Source: Allantophomopsis cytisporea
Taxonomy: Eukaryota; Ascomycota; Leotiomycetes; Phacidiales; Phacidiaceae
Length of the DNA stretch: 64,000 nt
Reading direction: 5' to 3'
NCBI GenBank assembly: GCA_024752435.1
Contig: CP103032.1
Location: 1-64,000 of the forward strand
Positions 61,441-64,000 of the stretch are shown here, piece after piece. Below the pieces are notes generated by a model. That model was not told the origin of the DNA. It saw only the letters and a list, made by a program, of their open reading frames with translations, and made no database searches. Each line of letters begins with the position of its first letter. Position 1 is the stretch's first letter. The position numbers and the translations under genes are program-made.

Positions 61441-63882
61441 CGTTAGAGAATCAAATCACATATTGATGAGTTGGAGAAGTACTCTTGAACGCTGGAGAGC
61501 GTGGATTACCAGTTGTGGTGAGAGTACACGGATAGTGTGCCATATAAAGCACCAAAGGAATGAACTACTCTGCTGTCACGGTCGACATACTATTCCCCCC
61601 TGCTGGCAAATTGATACATATTAGCGAGAATTCTCAAGAGTATCGTGACGATCTTTTCTCCCTTGCAGTGCAAAGAAATATGAACCAGAACACTGGAAGC
61701 CGCCGGAACAGAGAAATTCTGTATGGTACTAACAGTTCCATCTCTTTGGAAGATCGTGAGTCAGGAATCTGTTGAGAATATAGGGGATAATACTTTGAAC
61801 TATTGTGCCTCTCTTTTTCGTCTCCGTCGTTCCTTGATAGTCGCTTGCTAGAGAAAGGAGTGAAATACGTTGCCTGATCATTGACTACGGAGCACAACGG
61901 ATATTGACGTATATAATATGGTCTACATGGAAAGTCCAACTTGTTGAGTATATATCTCGACAGGTAATGAAAGTAGAGGAACCATAAATTTATTTTCGAA
62001 AGGCGACTTGCTCTTCTGTCATTGCCTAGACATGCCTCGAAGGAGAAGCAGAGTTTGGTCAAAGGTAATCGAGTCGGCCGAATAGTACGCGGAAATAGAT
62101 ATTAGACACTGGTGGGGTATGCAACAATGCTATGCTAGATACTCTTATATGTGATGGATATCATTTCTCGGTGAACCATGTTTGTTAATAGAATGTTGGT
62201 TGGTTGGTTGTTACTGGGGAAAATGCCAGTTGATACATGTATATAGCCGCTGGCATCGCCGCGTTGACTGCCACATGTCACTTACAACTCCATATATTTG
62301 CACAGCACACATCGCGACAGTTCTCAGGCTCACTAGTCATTATAACGTACCGAGGTAGGTAGGTGGGTAGGTAGGTATGCCATAGTAATCCTATACTGAG
62401 GGACATCGACTACATGATTCCTCCTTATTGTTCAACCTCGACCATAAGTTTTGTATGAGTGTCTCGTTCTTGATTTCTGGCTTTCTTGAATGCCCATCAC
62501 CAGGACATGCTCTCTTCAGGCACCGTCCACAGTTCCCACTTACTCACACCAGTGAGAGTTAGCGTGGCTTTCAGCGAGAGGTTAAATGAGAGTTTTGTGG
62601 CAGATGTACGGACTCAATGTCACTTTAGTCCGCATTTCCCGAGTTTTTACTGGACAGGTATGGATTGATCCGCAAGTACATGCGGGTATGACTAAACGCT
62701 CGCCAATCAACAGAGTGCCATTGCCGCGCGGTGTGGAGATCTGATTTCCTGATTTTCATACTTTTCCGACGCTGCACCGGCTACTTGCAATTAATTAACC
62801 GCCAGCCCATTCCTAATCGGACCCAGCTTCAGGAATAAATATTAGACATCTTCTCTCGAGTATGACACCATAAAATGTAGATATATACAATTAAATGCTG
62901 ATTTATTCACTCTCGGAATCTGAATAGTCATTGGTGAGGTAGTGCCCAATGCCACGGAGATGTCGTTGGGCCCGTAGCTGAGGAAAATATCGGAGAAGGT
63001 AAGCGGTGCTCCTCTTATGCTAGCTACGTATCAACAACAATTTCGGAGTCATGGTTAGGAAATCCAGCTAAAGAAAATGTTACATCATTTGCAATAACGC
63101 TGTTTGAATGCTATTTAACCACTACCTTGAATGTAGATGCGGCTCTACCGTGTCTGGAAATTGTAGAGTCTTTGCCGCAGCAATTGGGGACGGTGTGTTT
63201 GTCCATTGACTTACAAAGGAGCTGAGCTTGACATTGCTCTCATCTGTGTCGAGAGTATAACTGCCGCCACAGGTTCAGATGAAACCTTTGAGACTCTAAT
63301 AGGAGACTTCGTTGTTGCAACGAATCCCGGATCTACATTACTGGACCCGAAGGGAAAAGAGAGTTTCTTGTTCCCTTAACTGGTGAGTCTCGCAATAGAG
63401 ATGTTTCTTCCAAAGTGACGCCGCTATAGGTATTTTTGCCAATGATTCCTATGGATGGGTCTGATGCTGTGGCTTCCGATCCCCCACTATCTCACTATTA
63501 CCTCTACTTAGTGAGATGAGCGCATATTGATGCCATTCGTTCGCAGCTATAAGACGAGTTGTTATTGCCAAGTTTAGGAAATCCTGAGCTCTGTGCGATA
63601 CGAATCGAGAGTTTGAAACTCAGATCTTACATCTCTGCAGGTGGAGAATTGCATGGCTGTGAGATCTGAGATATCGGAAGTGAGACCGACCGACGGGCAG
63701 AAGTCAAGAGCAGGATAGCCTGTTGGTACAGTAGCCGGACCCCTGTAGCGATGATCTACTTTCTTTACGCGACCACGCCATAGAAGTGCAACTCACAACA
63801 TTACAATTATCTATTACGCTCGTGACTTGGTCTTCATAGAAAATCAATATAGCTCGGACTTTTACTGCTCTCAGCTATAACA
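61441..63882. other. Intergenic, no gene seen; GGTA microsatellite
   Basis: 2.4 kb. The first part may hold the missing 5' exon(s) of the membrane protein. A (GGTA)n-like tract lies at about 62353-62377. Around 63220-63380 a short plus-strand stretch (contains DETFETLIGDFVVATNPG) looks coding-like but stops on both sides. Nothing else is recognisable. Confidence 0.45.
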
Positions 63883-64000
63883 ATGGCTCTAGAAGCTCAT
63901 CGTATCTTCACATCAATCCCTGCACCCCTCAGAGTCCCGACTCTACAAGATGCGCTAGACGTTAGGTCTCTTCTGCGAAATTGTTCTACGAGAGCCAATT
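63883..64000 (+). CDS. Start of a gene cut by the window end
   Basis: ATG at 63883-63885 in good context (TAACAATGG) opens a frame of 39 codons that stays open to the end of the window (begins MALEAHRIFTSIP). It is too short to assign. It may be a real first exon or chance. Confidence 0.35.
   Translation, partial: MALEAHRIFTSIPAPLRVPTLQDALDVRSLLRNCSTRAN

Noticed and set aside
1..64000. CRISPR arrays, bacterial operons, Shine-Dalgarno sites, tRNA or rRNA genes
   Set aside because: None seen; spliced genes and gene content show fungal nuclear DNA.

Overview
The window looks like nuclear DNA of a filamentous ascomycete (Pezizomycotina). Genes carry many short introns (mostly 47-115 nt) with GTAAGT-like donors. 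The products are typical fungal secondary-metabolism enzymes, and the AT-rich, TpA-rich, stop-riddled tracts resemble repeats hit by RIP (repeat-induced point mutation). A leotiomycete plant-associated fungus is plausible but is only a guess. All exon models were spliced by eye; each gene called intact keeps an open frame and an exon sum divisible by three.

Layout. 1-4250 is a degenerate AT-rich repeat. 4482-26283 is a reducing-polyketide locus: a P450 (-), a GMC oxidoreductase (-), a DHA2-type MFS transporter (+), a Tc1/mariner remnant, a rhodopsin-domain membrane protein (+), a cupin (-) and a ten-exon highly reducing PKS with KS-AT-DH-ER-KR-ACP (+). 26284-34126 is gene-poor and holds a P450 pseudogene and a rhamnogalacturonan acetylesterase-like gene with a GC-AG intron. 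34127-39175 has no gene I can identify. 39176-54148 is a diterpenoid-type locus: a 951-residue bifunctional class II/class I diterpene cyclase (+), a BBE-like FAD oxidase (-), a CYP68-like P450 (+), a second P450 (-), a second rhodopsin-domain protein (+) and an aldo/keto reductase (+). 55511-56068 encodes a small cysteine-rich secreted protein. Beyond it lie a probable decayed gene, a large membrane/glycoprotein gene with an uncertain 5' part, and the start of a gene cut by the window end.

How the parts may work together (inference). In the left locus the PKS would build a reduced chain that the cupin, GMC enzyme and P450 tailor and the MFS pump exports. In the right locus the cyclase would convert GGPP through a copalyl-type diphosphate to a polycyclic diterpene, which the P450s, BBE oxidase and reductase oxidise. 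No GGPP synthase and no recognisable cluster transcription factor is visible. Whether the two loci make separate products or one hybrid cannot be told from sequence alone.
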